Source of the DNA: Albifimbria verrucaria
Taxonomy: Eukaryota; Ascomycota; Sordariomycetes; Hypocreales; Stachybotryaceae
DNA: 64,000 bases
Reading direction: 5' to 3'
Assembly (NCBI GenBank): GCA_020081605.1
Contig: JAHREC010000062.1
Coordinates: forward strand, 4,521,758 to 4,585,757
The notes under the pieces were generated by a model, which was not told where the DNA came from, did not search any database, and worked only from the letters and a program-made list of their open reading frames with translations. Position numbers and translations under genes: made by a program. This document shows, one piece after another, positions 36,207 through 48,761 of this stretch. Position 1 is the stretch's first letter. Each line of letters starts with the position of its first letter.

Positions 36207-38558
36207 TTTGAATATTGAATTCAGTCCGTTCCTTTTATTGAATCTTGAACGACTTAATCAGTCGTGTTAGAAATGAGAGTTGAAGTCTTGAGATTGAGCT
36301 CTGGTAGGAAGGAATCAAGCAGTTAGTGGCTAGATATTGGGATGTGCATTAATTCATGAGTATGAAAGAAACTTCCACAGTTATATATATTTTCGTTCGC
36401 TGCGCCTAGTCTTCATAATACCTATATTGTGTCTGCTAAACCATCAGCCTCTAGGCATCCATACTCGTCAATTCCATGTGTATAGGAATCGCATTTTTGA
36501 GATGTAAATCACAAGGGGTGTATGACTGCATAGGACCCCTGTGCTGAGCTGGCTGCAGAATACGAGGTCTTCATACACCTAAATATAATGCTACGCTGCA
36601 CGCTCCTCCCACACACCCGTAAATCTACCACTAGAAGCTTACACACCCTGACAATACGAGTGACTGCGGTTCTCGTGTGAAATAAATTACAAAAGTTCCC
36701 ATTGACCGCCCATAACCGCTCCATATAGGATTCTCTGAATCTTACCGGGCGTCAGGTTTAGACTATTTCATTTTCTGTGCTACCCAAACAGATTGAACTA
36801 GTAGTAGTAGGTACATATCCTAGGTAAAAATCCACCTTATCTCGTCCAAGAAGACAGGGAATACCGCTGCACAGCCCCCACGTGAATGAGGCAGTAAAGT
36901 GTAACTCCGTCTCGACTGTTTGACGGAAGCACATGTCTATCCAGGGCTCCAGCAATGACTTTCATCTGCTCGATCGTCGGGTAGCGACTCCAAATTAAGC
37001 AATACTACACCTGCACAGCTTTCTTAGCCAAATACAATATGAGGCCTCCATTGCATTCGTCTTGCAAGTGTCTAATCGACTGAGCGGGACGTTCTTCGCA
37101 ATCCCAGCAGCAAGTATTACTGAGAATATGATTAAACGTGCATCTCCTCAATCCCACTCAAAACGGACGAGGTTATGAAATGAATCACCATGTACGACGT
37201 CATGCGAAGTTTCCACGAACACCCCAATAGTATCTCGGATATAAGCTTACAAGATGGCATATACAGAAATATCGATAGTGTGTATAGCGAACAATAGAAG
37301 CCATATGCTCTTTCATTTGAGTACTTTGCATGCATGTCGTGAGCATGATGATAGAGTGGTATACTGCAGCCCAGCAGTAGCAGCTGCCCTCGAGGTTACC
37401 AAACTTGTCTCTAAGCCAGTGTAGATGCAAACGGAGATGAAAGTGTTAGTTAATGCTGTCAGTTCCAGTCTTTCAAGAAAATTGCCGTAACAGAGTTCGT
37501 TTCCGATATATTTCATATTTTGAACCTTGGGCTTGGAAGGAGAGGCCTCAACTGGAAGGAAAAGGACCAATGCACAAGAGAAGATGTTGCCCTCATCCTC
37601 ACAGTGTCACTCGCAGAAACATGTCTACTTGAAATGCTTTATAAGGACTGAGACCAGTGGTTGCACAGCTCTAGACTCTAGCGTAACGGCTCATAAAACA
37701 GGTCAGGAATGTTTATTGGCTGCATAAGTTCTGTCACTTTGGGGTGTAGTGGGCTTATACGACAAACAAGCTGCCGGACAAGGCCTATGAGAAGGTGGGA
37801 TCTTTGTTGAGAGTCCGAGATATGCCCGGGCTCTGCCAGTGCGCTATGACGACTGCGGCGTACGGGACAAACCTTTCGACGAGCCGAACCAGGTACTGAG
37901 TGGTAGGGCCCCTGTTCTAATTCGTGGCTTGTCACTCCACTCATCTGTCCTAAATTAACCTCTCGGTCTGACCTAGCGTCTTGTCAAGCGGCATCACGAT
38001 CCCCGGCCTTTCAACAGAGCTTTCCCCACTAGTGTCCAAGTGGAAAATCCCCGCTGCAGCTAGATTTAGTTCATCTGACCTGTATTGAAGGATAAACGAT
38101 GATCATGAAATAGATCCCTTTGGTGTCAACCCGAGTCAGGGCGGTCTTGTAAGTGAATGGGAGTGGATGGCTCAACAGACCCTAAGGTTTTCGTAAAAAC
38201 AATACTTGAGCAACGGCTTTTAGGTGAACTGGTACAACGGTGTCTAGGTAAAATTTGGCTTTCGATGTTAAAGAAAGTAAGGGCTTCATTTAGTCACAGA
38301 ATTGGTCATACGCCAATATATTTAATTATTGCGTAATTATGATTATCGAAGGCAATTGTGGTTGAGGCGGCCCACTCACGGGTCATCCAAAGCATGCTGA
38401 TTATGAACAAGCTGGTTACAGACCTTGTTAACAAAAGAGTAAAAATTCATGAAGGTGCACATGAGCTTCGAGTCAACTTGTTCTTGCTTCGCTCAGGAAG
38501 CCCTTGCTCTTCAGGTAAACAACGTCCTCGCTTCTTCCCAGATAAATTCCTCAGTATG
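36207..38558. other. mostly intergenic, one doubtful secreted ORF
   Basis: About 2.3 kb between the secreted protein and the acidic protein. Besides the candidate at 37313-37596, the ORFs (36509-36724, 36758-36955, 37132-37335, 37678-37944, all minus) show no domain and no splicing that joins them. Confidence 0.35.
37313..37596 (-). CDS. doubtful small secreted protein (one frameshift)
   Basis: An ORF reading LVLFLPVEASPSKPKVQ would gain a Met start (ATG at 37594-37596) and a normal signal peptide if one base were missing at about 37569-37570, the same kind of break seen elsewhere here. The mature part of about 75 residues has four cysteines (ELCYGN, SVCIY, SSCSRHACK). Another frame is open across much of it, so this may be chance. 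Confidence 0.25.
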
Positions 38559-39334
38559 TCAACTGTCCTCGGCGCTGTCTGGGGGCTCGATCGTCAATTG
38601 CGTAGCAAGATTCGAGCAACACCCATCCGAGTTCGAAGGTATTCGGGCCAATGCGTTGTACTCTGGGCCCTCATCGTCATGTTCGTTCCATTCGTCCTCA
38701 GGCAGCTCTTGTACATTGACACCCATGCAACTGTGATGGCACGTCGACATACTGTTATATTCTGTGATATAACTCTCTACATGTACCACTTTTGTAATAT
38801 AGTATTCCGAATCCGTAAATGAATTGTCGTCTGAAGAATCATTTGATGAATCAGAGTCCGAAGAGCTGTCTACCACGAGCTGCGATTCGGCAGTGTAATC
38901 CTCGTCTTCATATGCAGGGCCTTTCTGAGGAATAATCCACGAGTCTAGGCTTGCTATGGGATTGAAATTTTCCATCATATCTGGAACCTCGTGGATCTTG
39001 TCGAGCAGAGTAACGTGAGCCAAGAGTCGATGGAGCCTGGAATCCGCCTTTAGAGATTCTTGATGAAGTTTGTAGTGCGCTGTGGAGGCAAGTCTTCTGC
39101 TCGACACTTGTAACGACATGGTTATCGAGAATAGGGATACTCGAGAACGTTAATGAAAGAAATTGGGTTTGAAAGAGAGCTGGAAGACTCTGAGACCGGA
39201 AGCTCATCTGACTTATATCTTGAAGTTCCCGGGTAAAGAGCTTTCCAACTCTTGTCAGGCATACTGGCCTCGGCTGCGCGGAATTCATCCGAGTCCCACG
39301 AAGTTAGCTCGGCGGTGCCGAAGTGGTCATCCAA
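38559..39334 (-). CDS. acidic hypothetical protein (one frameshift)
   Basis: Unrecognised protein of 258 residues. Two minus-strand frames, MDDHFGTAELTSWDSDEFRA… and …SSRRLASTAHYKLHQESLKA…, meet at a GGG run (plus 39134-39136); one restored base makes them one ORF of 259 codons. The N-terminal half is Ser-rich, the middle has a charged helix (ADSRLHRLLAHVTLLDKIHE), and the C-terminal half is strongly acidic with a Ser/Asp tract near 38830-38870 and a short Cys/His patch (STCHHSCMG). No signal peptide or membrane segment. It is probably an intracellular, largely disordered protein. The plus ORF at 38358-38822 is its shadow. Confidence 0.6.
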
Positions 39335-41057
39335 GCTACCTGTTGCATACCTGACGGGTACAGAAACTGCAACGGCTGACAGGCCCTACCCGAGATGGAT
39401 AACGTGGCCGGCAGCCGAATCTGCACTAGGCCACCACATCTTAATCAAGATCTGCGCCGAAAATCCCTTACTGCTTTTAGCCCAAGTGACCCCCAAGTGC
39501 GATACTACTCTAGACTGTTGTGTAGCTTTCGGCGATCAAGGCCTGGGCGGGTAGGATGGTGGACACATTCCGTAATAATTAACTGAAGGGACATAGATGA
39601 CAATATGTTGCAAAGCAATGCCCCCAGTTGCTATGACAGCTCTCCGTTAGTTCTAACTCTGGAGGGATTCCAACCGAGGAAGTTTATTGGCTCAGAAGTA
39701 CTTGATGTGCTCTCGAGCAGCCTTGTAACTAGTCGATCCGTTACCTACCCGATAAATGTGCCGTCTAAGCCACGTGCGAAGCGTTGAACTCTGTGCCGAA
39801 CTAGACCTCAACCCGAGTATGTGGATTAGAATCTGGCAGTAGAGCTAACACATTTGAACAGCTTGTCTTATACTTTCACGTCAATGGATCTACCTGAGGT
39901 ATCATCTTGGCATGAGGGAAACAAAAGGATTTTGACTTTGCATGGTTTCAATTAGCTGCGATACCCACGCACGGGACGTTGAAACGGCCCTGGGTTCATC
40001 GTTCAAAACACACAAGCACGGAGGCATGAGTAAGTCAGACCGACGGAGAAATGGTCCGACCCTCCATGTCAGGCTGAAAGCCGTTGAACGTTCAGCCATC
40101 TTCCTTTACGTGCAGCCAGCGGTGGAGGTTTGAAGCTGGTGTGCCGGCGCTAACCTGGTAATTGTCCTTCGGCCGAGCGAGCAATACCCAGACGCGGGTT
40201 CCCAGCAACATAATGGCCGTAATTCTTTAGAATCAGTCCAAGAGATTGGCGGGGTCGAGAGCAGGCGGGGGTTTCAGCGAGGATGCTGGTAGGTGACCGC
40301 TCAGACGAAGGTGTACGAGCTAACTTCTCGAGTCTGAATGGTCTGCTCCTTCTATATTAACCTACGCTCGATGCATGAAACGGGGTACTTTTGATGCCAC
40401 GGCTCCTCAAATACCTAATTGCGGCGGATATCGTCGGTGCCTTTGTCTCCCTGAGACTCGAGGCCAAGTGTCCATAACTCATGTTCTTGCAGAAGATGAT
40501 GGTATCTCGAGACTTAGAAACTATGTCACCAACGGCGCGGAAGAGCAGTACTTTGGGGCCCTTATCCATTCAGGACGAACCAGTTAGCCACTATTTCAGT
40601 TTCGACTATAGAAACCTCTTTTGTTGCTCTACAGAATTTGTCATCATGAGTCAGCACGAGCGCATTGCGTCTCGGATATGAAACTTGAGTCACCGGATCA
40701 CGAAATATCTGGGAAGTTAAATATGAACAACGATAAATCATCATTCAAGCAGTTTGGTACAAACCTTGGCTTGTGGACGACTTTGCCATCCTGATATCAT
40801 GGGCCAGTTGAACTGAGAGCAGCTTGACACTTCCACTCCAACTATGGTTCGTGACATATTACAGAACATCACAACGGATATGACATCTCATAAACCTGCC
40901 CGGATCTTCTGTGGTCTAATCCACAACCTAGCTTCATCTTCATGCCCCTCGTTATCGAGATTGACCTCCTGCAGTCTCACTGTCTAACATTGGTCGTCGC
41001 ATAGGGACAGCTGCTGAGCATTTTGTCCTCGAAGACGCTGCCGACAACAACAATTCG
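39335..41057. other. intergenic region, no supported gene
   Basis: About 1.7 kb with short ORFs only (for example 39252-39554 plus and 40375-40587 plus), none with a recognisable domain. GC-richer than the region after 41200. Confidence 0.4.
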
Positions 41058-41144
41058 GGCCGCGTGGCCTAATGGCTAAGGCGTCAGATTTCGGTTCGTG
41101 CTACCTTCCTCTGAAGATTCCAGGTTCGACTCCTGGCGTGGTCG
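41058..41144 (+). tRNA. tRNA-Arg (TCG anticodon) with intron
   Basis: A cloverleaf can be drawn: acceptor GGCCGCG pairs with CGTGGTC (two G-U pairs), discriminator G; D arm in the GCCTAATGGCTAAGGC region; anticodon stem TCAGA/TCTGA; T arm CCAGG-TTCGACT-CCTGG. The anticodon loop reads TTTCGG, giving anticodon TCG, and is interrupted after position 37 by an intron of about 13 nt. A TTCGACTCC B-box is present. Confidence 0.85.
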
Positions 41145-42617
41145 ATTGATCAGCACAAGTGCATTTGCACGACTATCTTTTGGAAGCCCAGACGTCTTTT
41201 GTAGCGGATGCCTGATGCTTCAAGTTCTTTTTGGAGTGATATGTTGAATCAGACGCTGTGGGACTTGGTAGAGCTGAGGCCTTCGCATATCGAGGAACAT
41301 GGCGTTGAATAGCAGGAAATAAACATAACTAACTACCTAATAAGTTCCATAAATCTAGCCCTTCTATTCTTCCAATTGGTCAGCTCTTTAATTCTTTTGG
41401 CTCTACACAACTTCAGCTGCTTTCATAAGTTCTACTTATTCCATGACTGGAGAGCTGCGATTCTTCTGGTGGACTTGTGAAACGCCTCCACCTCTACCTT
41501 ACCGTCAGCCTTCTAGCTCGTAGATGAGTGACTACTTTAGTGGATACTGACCGTAGTGGCTTGCAAAGCCACCTGAGAAACAGATTTACCAGATTGTAGC
41601 AATACAGGAAGTCTCAGACGTGGCTTAGGGTAGGCGATATCGTGAATAAATGGGTCAATTTTCGAATGCTTGGGGTAACCACCTCCATATCATGACTCCA
41701 CCATGGTATACGGCTTACACCATTCATTAATTGTCGGTTCCATGCAGAAAGTTCTAGTTCAGAATGACCCAATTGCAGAAATAAATTGACGGAAAAGCAA
41801 CAACAATAATGGTGCCTTCTTTATTTCTTGTTTTTGAGTCAACAGTGAGAGGCCATCTCAATGACTCGCTTGTCTTCTTCCTCAGTTTCTCAGCCTCCGG
41901 CAGTCACAACAATTTTCAGATTGACAACACCATGCCCTAGTGAACCATGTCAGGAACTGTCACATGACTCTGCATGAGATCATATTGCATTTTTTCTCTC
42001 AATTCATTGAGTTGTATGGAAGTGCCTTGTACCATGGTGCACAGAAGATGGCATTGCAAGTGTACTTCTTACGGCCTTGGCACGGATAATAGCCAGTTTA
42101 TCATTTCTAGGCGGCCAAGCGGGTCTTATTCTCTGACGCGTAATGCATTTGCCATGCATGTCATTGCATTTGAGATGTCTGGCTTCTTCAAATGCCATTT
42201 ACAACAGCTCATCAATCAACAGTTTTGAGCATTTCACTAACCCCGGATCGTAGGTAAGATGGAGCATCACAGGAAACTGATTTAATCATTCACCAACCTT
42301 ATATTTCTGTATTTTAGCTTTGAGCTATCCGTCTTGTAGACCGGACAATCGGCACAAGATTATGGATCCAAAGGCAAATGTAGTCTCGAGTTTTTGGTTA
42401 CAAACACAGCTGGTGGAGACGCCGGACCTTGGCAATGACTTGGCGGAGGTGAGACCAAGCATCAGCCTTTACTGTGGAGCTTGGCATTCTGCCGACGCCG
42501 GCTTGGAACTCGCCAGGTCTCCACGTGAGCCGAATGCCATCTCCGGGCACAATCAATGTCGGGACATGGTTCTGACCGTAACAATTAACCCACTTGTCTC
42601 ATGGACCATCACAGACA
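41145..42617. other. intergenic region, no supported gene
   Basis: About 1.5 kb. The ORF at 41974-42228 (plus) and its minus-strand mirror have no recognisable content. It contains the promoter and leader of the Ca2+-ATPase. Confidence 0.4.
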
Positions 42618-45600
42618 ATGCCTACTGCACAGAACCATACTGATGATATCATATCAGCGCATCCTACGAACGAAACGACAGAAGAAAAACAGAGTGTACA
42701 CTATTCTCAAGCACAAGAGAATCTCGATGTCGATTCAATAGCGGGTCCGGATCAGGTACCCAACAACAACTTCGCATTCTCACCCTCAGGACTACATAAA
42801 TTACTCGAAACAAGAAGCATTGCTTTCCTACAAGCGCTCGGTGGCATACAAGCTCTTGCCTATGGCATCAGGTCCAATATAGAAACGGGACTGAGCGTAG
42901 ATGAGGATGTGTTAGACGATGTTATCACTGCGCATGCTGCTGTTACAGCTGCTCAGACTGGTGGAACACCCAAGACAAAACCTCTCAATCATGCTACTCC
43001 CACTCATCATAAAATAATCCATATCGGGCATGCCAGCCCGGGGTATCGCGATCGGAAACGTGTCTTTGGGGAGAATCGTCTCCTAAACCACACCGAAAAT
43101 CGTACCTCCAGCTCGCATGGATGGCCTTCAACGATAAGTTGATATTCTTGCTTACGGCATCTGCCACGATTTCCCTAGCTTTGGGCATATATGAAGCTGT
43201 AGTTAGTAGTGGTGAAGGCGGCTCCAGCCTTGAGTGGGTAGAAAGTGTTACTATCATGGTGGCAATCGCGGTTATTGTACTTGTCAGTGCCACCAACGAT
43301 TACCACAAGAATCACTGTTTTGAGAAGCTTAACCGCAAAAACACGGAGCGCTGGGTAACGGTGATACGATCGGGAAAACCCACAAGATATCAGTGTTTGA
43401 GGTTCTTGTGGGAGACGTTCTTCATCTCGAAGCAGGTGATATTGTGCCAGTTGATGGTATACTTTGCCGAGGCTCGGGGGTACATTGTGATGAATCGTCT
43501 ATCACGGGCGAATCTGAAGTTGTTCACAAGACACCAGCCGTGAAGCAAAGACCTAAGGAACAAGATGATCCCTTCATATTTAGCGGAACCCGAGTTGTCC
43601 AAGGTGTTGGCTCACTGCTTGTAACTTCGGTCGGCCCAAACTCCTTTCATGGAAGAATGCAGTTGTCATTGCGTGCGGAGGTTCAAGAGACACCGTTGCA
43701 ACAAAAGCTTGGACGGCTGGCCAAACACATCATTATTGTCGGCTTCTGTACTGGCACCATCTTCTTCCTCATCATATTCATTCGATGGCTGGTACGACTA
43801 CGATATCTGGAAGGAGCTCCTGAAGAGAAGGGCAAAAGTTTCCTTGACGTGTTCATGTTGGCGGTCACTGTAGTGTTGATAGGTGTCCCCGAGGGCCTAT
43901 CACTTGCTGTGGCTGTTGCATTAGCCTTTGCGACAACGCGAATGCTTCGAGATCAAAACCTTGTGCGGCTACTCCGATCTTGCGAGGTAATGGGCAATGC
44001 AACCACTGTATGCTCCGATAAGACGGGAACTTTGACTCAGAATCAAATGTCGGTAGTTGCTGGGGTAATTGGCATCCAAGGTCTCGGCGAGAATGACCCG
44101 CGAGTAGACACCAACAGCCAGATCTCGCAGGACTCCAACGGCCCTGTAAGCCTGGACCAGTCCGTTAAGTCTTTGAGCACATCTTCCAAGGCTCTTTTAA
44201 GGGCCAGCTTTGCATTGAATTCCACTGCATTTGAGCAAACCAATGACAGTGGTGTCGACTTCGTTGGATCAAGCACCGAGACTGCGCTTCTGAGATTTGC
44301 ACGGAATTCCCTGGGAATGGGCCCGCTAAGCGAGGAGCGACACAACACCGAGATCGTTGAGTTATTACCTTTCAGCCCTCTTCGCAAGTGGATGGCCACT
44401 GTTGTCAAGCTAGATGATGAACACCGTATGCTTGTCAAAGGGGCTGCTGAAATTGTACTTGACAACTGCTCCCATATTCTCCAGGACCCTGCGCAGGGCT
44501 TGGACAAGATGGAACTGGACGCAACTGGCCGCGATGAGCTGCTACGCATTACACAGGCTTATGCCTCTCAATTGCTACGTCCGATAGCCATAGCATATCG
44601 TGAGCTAGATAGCTGGCCGCACGAGGATGACTCGGCTGTGCCATCCGATTTTGAGGGGTCCTTCCGGCAGTCGTTGACACTGATCGGCATATTTGGAATT
44701 CGCGATCCTCTAAGGCCTGAGGTAGTCAGTGCTGTAAAGTCTTGTCAAGACGCTGGCGTTTTCGTTCGTATGGTCACCGGCGACAACTTCCTGACCGCGA
44801 AAGCCATCGCCAGTGAATGCGGCATCTACACCCCGGAGGTATAGCCATGGATGGGCCAACCTTTAGAAAGTTGACCACCGCACAGCTAGATCTCGTCGTC
44901 CCAAGGCTCCAAGTTCTCGCACGGTCCAGTCCAGATGACAAGCAGGTTCTTGTTCGTCATTTAAAAAAGCAGGGCGAAACAGTTGCAGTAACAGGTGACG
45001 GAACAAATGACGCCTTTGCTTTGAAAGCTGCCGACATCGGTTTCGCTATGGGCATTTCCGGCACAGACATTGCTAAGGAGGCCAGCGCCATAGTCCTGAT
45101 GGACGATAACTTTGCCAGTATTGTCAAGGCTTTGGCATGGGGCCGCGCCATCAATGACGCTGCGAAAAAGTTCATCCAGTTTCAGTTCACCATCAACATC
45201 ACAGCCGGTATATTGACAATTGTCAGCACGCTTGTGCATGATATTGACTCGGCGGTGTTTGCTGTGATCCAACTCCTATGGCTGAATCTCATTATGGATA
45301 TATTCGCTGCCCTCGCGCTGGCGACGGACTTCCTACCCAAACCCAGATGGAAAGAAGGCCTGAGCCTCGCGATGCTCCGATTGTGAATATTCGTATGTGG
45401 AAGATGGTTCTAGGCCAAGCCTTGTACCAGCTTATTGTTGTTTTCACGTTGCATTATTCCGGAGAGGGTTTCTTCCCAGCCGGAACGCACACGCAACAAC
45501 TGCAGACATTGGTTTTCAATGTCTACATGTTCATGCAAGTGTTTAATCAGATCAAGTATGAAGACTTTCACCAAGCTCCCTCCATATTTATAAATGCTAA

Positions 45601-46294
45601 TTGTTGCAGCTGCCGCCGAGTTGACAATCGCCTGAACATCTTCGAAGGCATCCAGCGAAATCCATGGTTTCTAGCTGTTCAGGTCATCACGATTGGCGGC
45701 CAGGTTGCCATCATCTTGAAAGGAGGCAGTGCTTTCCAAGTGGAGGCCTTGAGCGGTGCCCAGTGGGGTTGGTGTATCTTCTTTGGGTTCCTGACACTGC
45801 CCATTGGGATGCTGATCCGATTATTCCCTGATGAATATGTCGCAGCTTTCGGCCGAAAACTCAAACCTTTGCTTTGGCCTATCATGAAGGTAACAGCGTG
45901 GTTCAGAAGACGGAAGGCAGCTAAGATAGCGTCGAAGCATGATGACACCGACACTGATGAACCCGACGAAGAGCGAAGGATACGTCGCTTTCGCTGGATG
46001 AAGCCACGCAAGCGCCAAGATCCCGATCGTCCTAAAAAGTTGAACGGTTCTTCCAACCCAGCCTTGAAAACTGACCTTAGCACGACCACTCCCAGTTCAC
46101 TGAGAGAAGCAACAGAAAATGCTCCTGACAACGACGAGCCAATTGACTTGATTGGTACTTTGGAAGCACTCAAGAGTAACCCGCTCAACTGCCCATATGG
46201 TCTAGAGATTCATCCCCAAACTTCCAAGGATGATCCTATACTGTTCCAAGAAGAACACTGCAAAGTTCCCCAAGCCAGAATCCTGAAGTCTTAA
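42618..46294 (+). CDS. P-type Ca2+-transporting ATPase, PMC1/PMCA type (four frameshifts)
   Basis: Calcium pump of P-type subfamily IIB, in fungi usually vacuolar (yeast Pmc1), removing Ca2+ from the cytosol. Intronless. The start at 42618 ([10 protein letters not shown]) gives the usual hydrophilic N-terminus, followed by [11 protein letters not shown], then the actuator TGES motif, a [20 protein letters not shown] helix 4 region, phosphorylation motif [13 protein letters not shown], and hinge [20 protein letters not shown]. The C-tail is hydrophilic and basic. Breaks at 43082-43083 (CC), 43375-43378 (AAAA), 44835-44836 (GG) and 45330-45331 (TT) each lack one base; the corrected length is exactly 1227 codons, normal for the family. 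All catalytic motifs are intact. Confidence 0.93.
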
Positions 46295-47101
46295 GATATT
46301 TAAAGTTATCATAGCTGCCATAGGGGTCGCTCTGGGTAGCAGTCTATTTTAGAGAAGCATGTATAGGGTAATTTAGATCATGTATCATTTCAAAGAGTAG
46401 GGTTCTGCATACTGTAATATATCAACTGGTCCGTGTTTAAAGTTATCGCAAATAGTGCATCAATTATGGCTGCTCCTAGCATTCATAGTCCCGTTCAAGC
46501 GATACTGACAGGAGGGAGGAAGCAAGAAAATCAGTTCCGCTAGTCATGTGGTAGGTTTGCCCCGTCTGCGTTGATGATGCAATGGGCACTGTTGTGTGTT
46601 TACTACAGCAAGACCATGAAAGTTAACTTGCCCAGCTACCAAACAATTCACACACTAAATTGTTTCACGCTTGCACAAGTGCTGATGATCCGACCAAAGA
46701 CATTGTCAGATGAGTTCTTAGACTTGACTGTGGGGTCATGACGTTCTAATGGCGGCCTGCGAAGTTCAAACTGTAAGCCACACGGGCGGCGCTTGGCGGG
46801 AGACCATCAAGTCACTACGCGGATTATGGCGTTATGACGCATCAATCTATCTGTCGAGATCCGGCATGCCGGTGGTTTAAAACCCTCCTGGAACCTGGAT
46901 AATCTATCTTGAATTTTCGTCCTACCTCATGTACCTATCCACCTAAGCTCCACGGCGTCACCGTACACTACGAGCATTTCCTTGCCGAGCAATCTTCGAA
47001 CCAATTGGCAGCCATATATAGCTTGACGATACTTGATTATCAGGACAACGGCTCCAAACACTTGCGAGAACATAAGAATTTTGCACACTCTTACAACTAC
47101 A
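46295..47101. other. intergenic region
   Basis: About 0.8 kb. No gene seen. It is AT-rich near 46300-46450 (likely 3' end of the pump gene), then promoter space for the small Gly-rich gene. Confidence 0.4.
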
Positions 47102-47327
47102 ATGTGTTTTGGTTTCGGAAGAAGACGAACATTCGGCGGGCCAATGATGATGGGGCCTCGTCCGGCAGTCATCCAGACGCATCATCATCATCATGGCGGA
47201 GGTGGGTTCGGTCCTCCCGGACGCATGGGGCCCCATGGGTGGTGGTATGGGCGGATATGGAGGATATGGACCGTATGGAGGAGGATATGGTGGCGGCCGA
47301 AGAATGGGAGGAAGACGTCGATGGTAA
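47102..47327 (+). CDS. glycine-rich mini-protein with polyhistidine tract (frameshifted)
   Basis: A 75-residue low-complexity protein. It begins MCFGFGRRRTFGGPMMMGP, has a QTHHHHHGGGGFGPPGRMG segment, and after the frame break continues as Gly/Tyr repeats (GGYGGYGPYGGGYGGGRRMG) ending GRRRW before TAA at 47325-47327. The break sits in a GGGGCCCC stretch (47227-47234); either one extra base or, in keeping with the rest of the window, one missing G plus one missing C restores frame. Similar Gly-rich short proteins are common and mostly uncharacterised in Aspergilli. No signal peptide. Role unknown; metal binding by the His run is possible but unproven. Confidence 0.55.
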
Positions 47328-48010
47328 ATTTGAGGACAAGCGTTGGGAATTTCAGCCGAGTTGGTTTGTTGGTATATGATAATGCATTTCACAGGTAATC
47401 CACGTTTGTTTCTCAAGAATTACCATCTTTTGCCGCAAGAGCCGAACGCGACCTGTGCTGAAGTCTTGCCGTTGACTTATTTCTGCCTATAATTAATGGG
47501 CCATGCATTCTTAGAGCTGGTGATGCTAACTAAAAGATGGGTTAGGTTAAGTGGGCTTGGTCACTCTGCGTCTGGTTATGGATGCGAATCCTGGTCCTCG
47601 AGTGTTTCCAATTACGAGTAATTCATGGGAACCCCAACAAGGAGGCTGATGGAGCTACCTATTTTGGAGTCCGAGGACGCACCACGGTCGCTGAGTGATC
47701 TGAGCACACTCTCAGCTGGGCCTAGTGCCGGTGTCCAGTCGTCCCCACAGATCTCGAAATAGCATCGTCATCTCGGCCAGGTATGCTATAGTCTTCTGCC
47801 GAACGTTTCGCAGATCCTCCAGTGTTGAATCATTTCCGAGAAGTTGGCATAGGCCTCGGAAGATAGGCAGGATCATTTCTATAAGACGGTTCGCATACGC
47901 GAGCTTCGAGAGCATGGAAAAAGACCAAACATTCCTTACTCATTCCTTCTCTTCTAACAGCTCCACTTTAATACATTACTTTTCTCCTTATCTACTATTT
48001 CCTTTCCATC
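47328..48010. other. intergenic region with a doubtful minus ORF
   Basis: A minus-strand ORF at 47712-47915 (MLSKLAYANRLIEMILPIFR…) is helical and might be a gene fragment, but it lacks a recognisable domain and lies in the promoter of the SGNH hydrolase. Pyrimidine-rich leader at about 47935-48009. Confidence 0.35.
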
Positions 48011-48761
48011 ATGACTGGCTTCATCAAGTTCTTCAGCTGCGCGGCTGCGCTGAGTCTGGCACTCGTTGCAAATGGTAAGTTTCCTGCGCACGCAAGCACT
48101 CTGTTCCATATGCTGACAAACAACTAGGCCAGGATATTCCGCTTCGTCTCATGCCTATCGGCGCGTCTATCACCAACGGTGTAGGCTCCAGCACCGGCAA
48201 TGGATACCGCCAGTTCCTTCAGGACAACCTCGTTGGTGCCGGGTTCCAAGTAGACTTCGTCGGCAGCCAACAGAGTGGCGACATGGCGGATCGAGACAAC
48301 GAGGGCTACCCCGGCGCCCGTATCGACGAGGTCCAGAACCGTGCTGCGGGTGCCGTACAGGCCTTCCGGCCCAACATCTACGCCGTCAATGCTGGCACCA
48401 ACGACGCCGCCCAAGACAACGACATCTGGAACGCCGGCCTCCGCATGGCCGCCCTCCTCGACTCGCTTTGGGCCGTCACCCCGATGCTACCGTGCTTCTG
48501 TCGACGCTTCTTATCAACCTGAACGGCGACACGGAGTCAAGGGCTTCCATTATCAACGCGCAATTTGTTGGTCTGGCGGCTGACTGGCGGGCACAAGGCA
48601 GGAGGATCGTGCTTGTGGATATGCATGGACCCGACGGCCCACAGGCGGGTGAAATGAGCGACCCCACGCATCCCAACGATACTGGCTTTGCTAAGATGGC
48701 TGCTCTTTGGTTCCGCGGTATCCAGGATGCTGCCGCTTCTGGCTTCATTCAGCCAGCCTAA
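48011..48761 (+). CDS. secreted SGNH/GDSL-type hydrolase (one frameshift)
   Basis: Secreted esterase-like enzyme of the SGNH hydrolase fold, likely acting on acetyl or short acyl esters of polysaccharides. The start at 48011 gives signal peptide MTGFIKFFSCAAALSLALVA; intron 48075-48127. Family blocks: I, RLMPIGASITNGVGSS (catalytic Ser in GASIT); III, VNAGTNDAAQ (Gly/Asn of the oxyanion hole); V, DPTHPNDTG (catalytic Asp and His). The frame breaks in CCCC at 48479-48482; one base restores 233 codons. Exon 2 is markedly GC-rich compared with neighbours. The natural substrate cannot be told from the sequence. Confidence 0.88.

Noticed and set aside
38358..38822. Plus-strand ORF of 154 codons
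   Set aside because: Mirror of the acidic protein gene on the minus strand; no domain.
44043..44549. Minus-strand ORF of 168 codons inside the Ca2+-ATPase
   Set aside because: Antisense shadow of a clear P-type ATPase coding region.
43370..45335. Programmed ribosomal frameshifting in the Ca2+-ATPase
   Set aside because: Four shifts in the same gene at unrelated runs, with the same pattern in 17 other genes; no slippery heptamer plus structure is needed.
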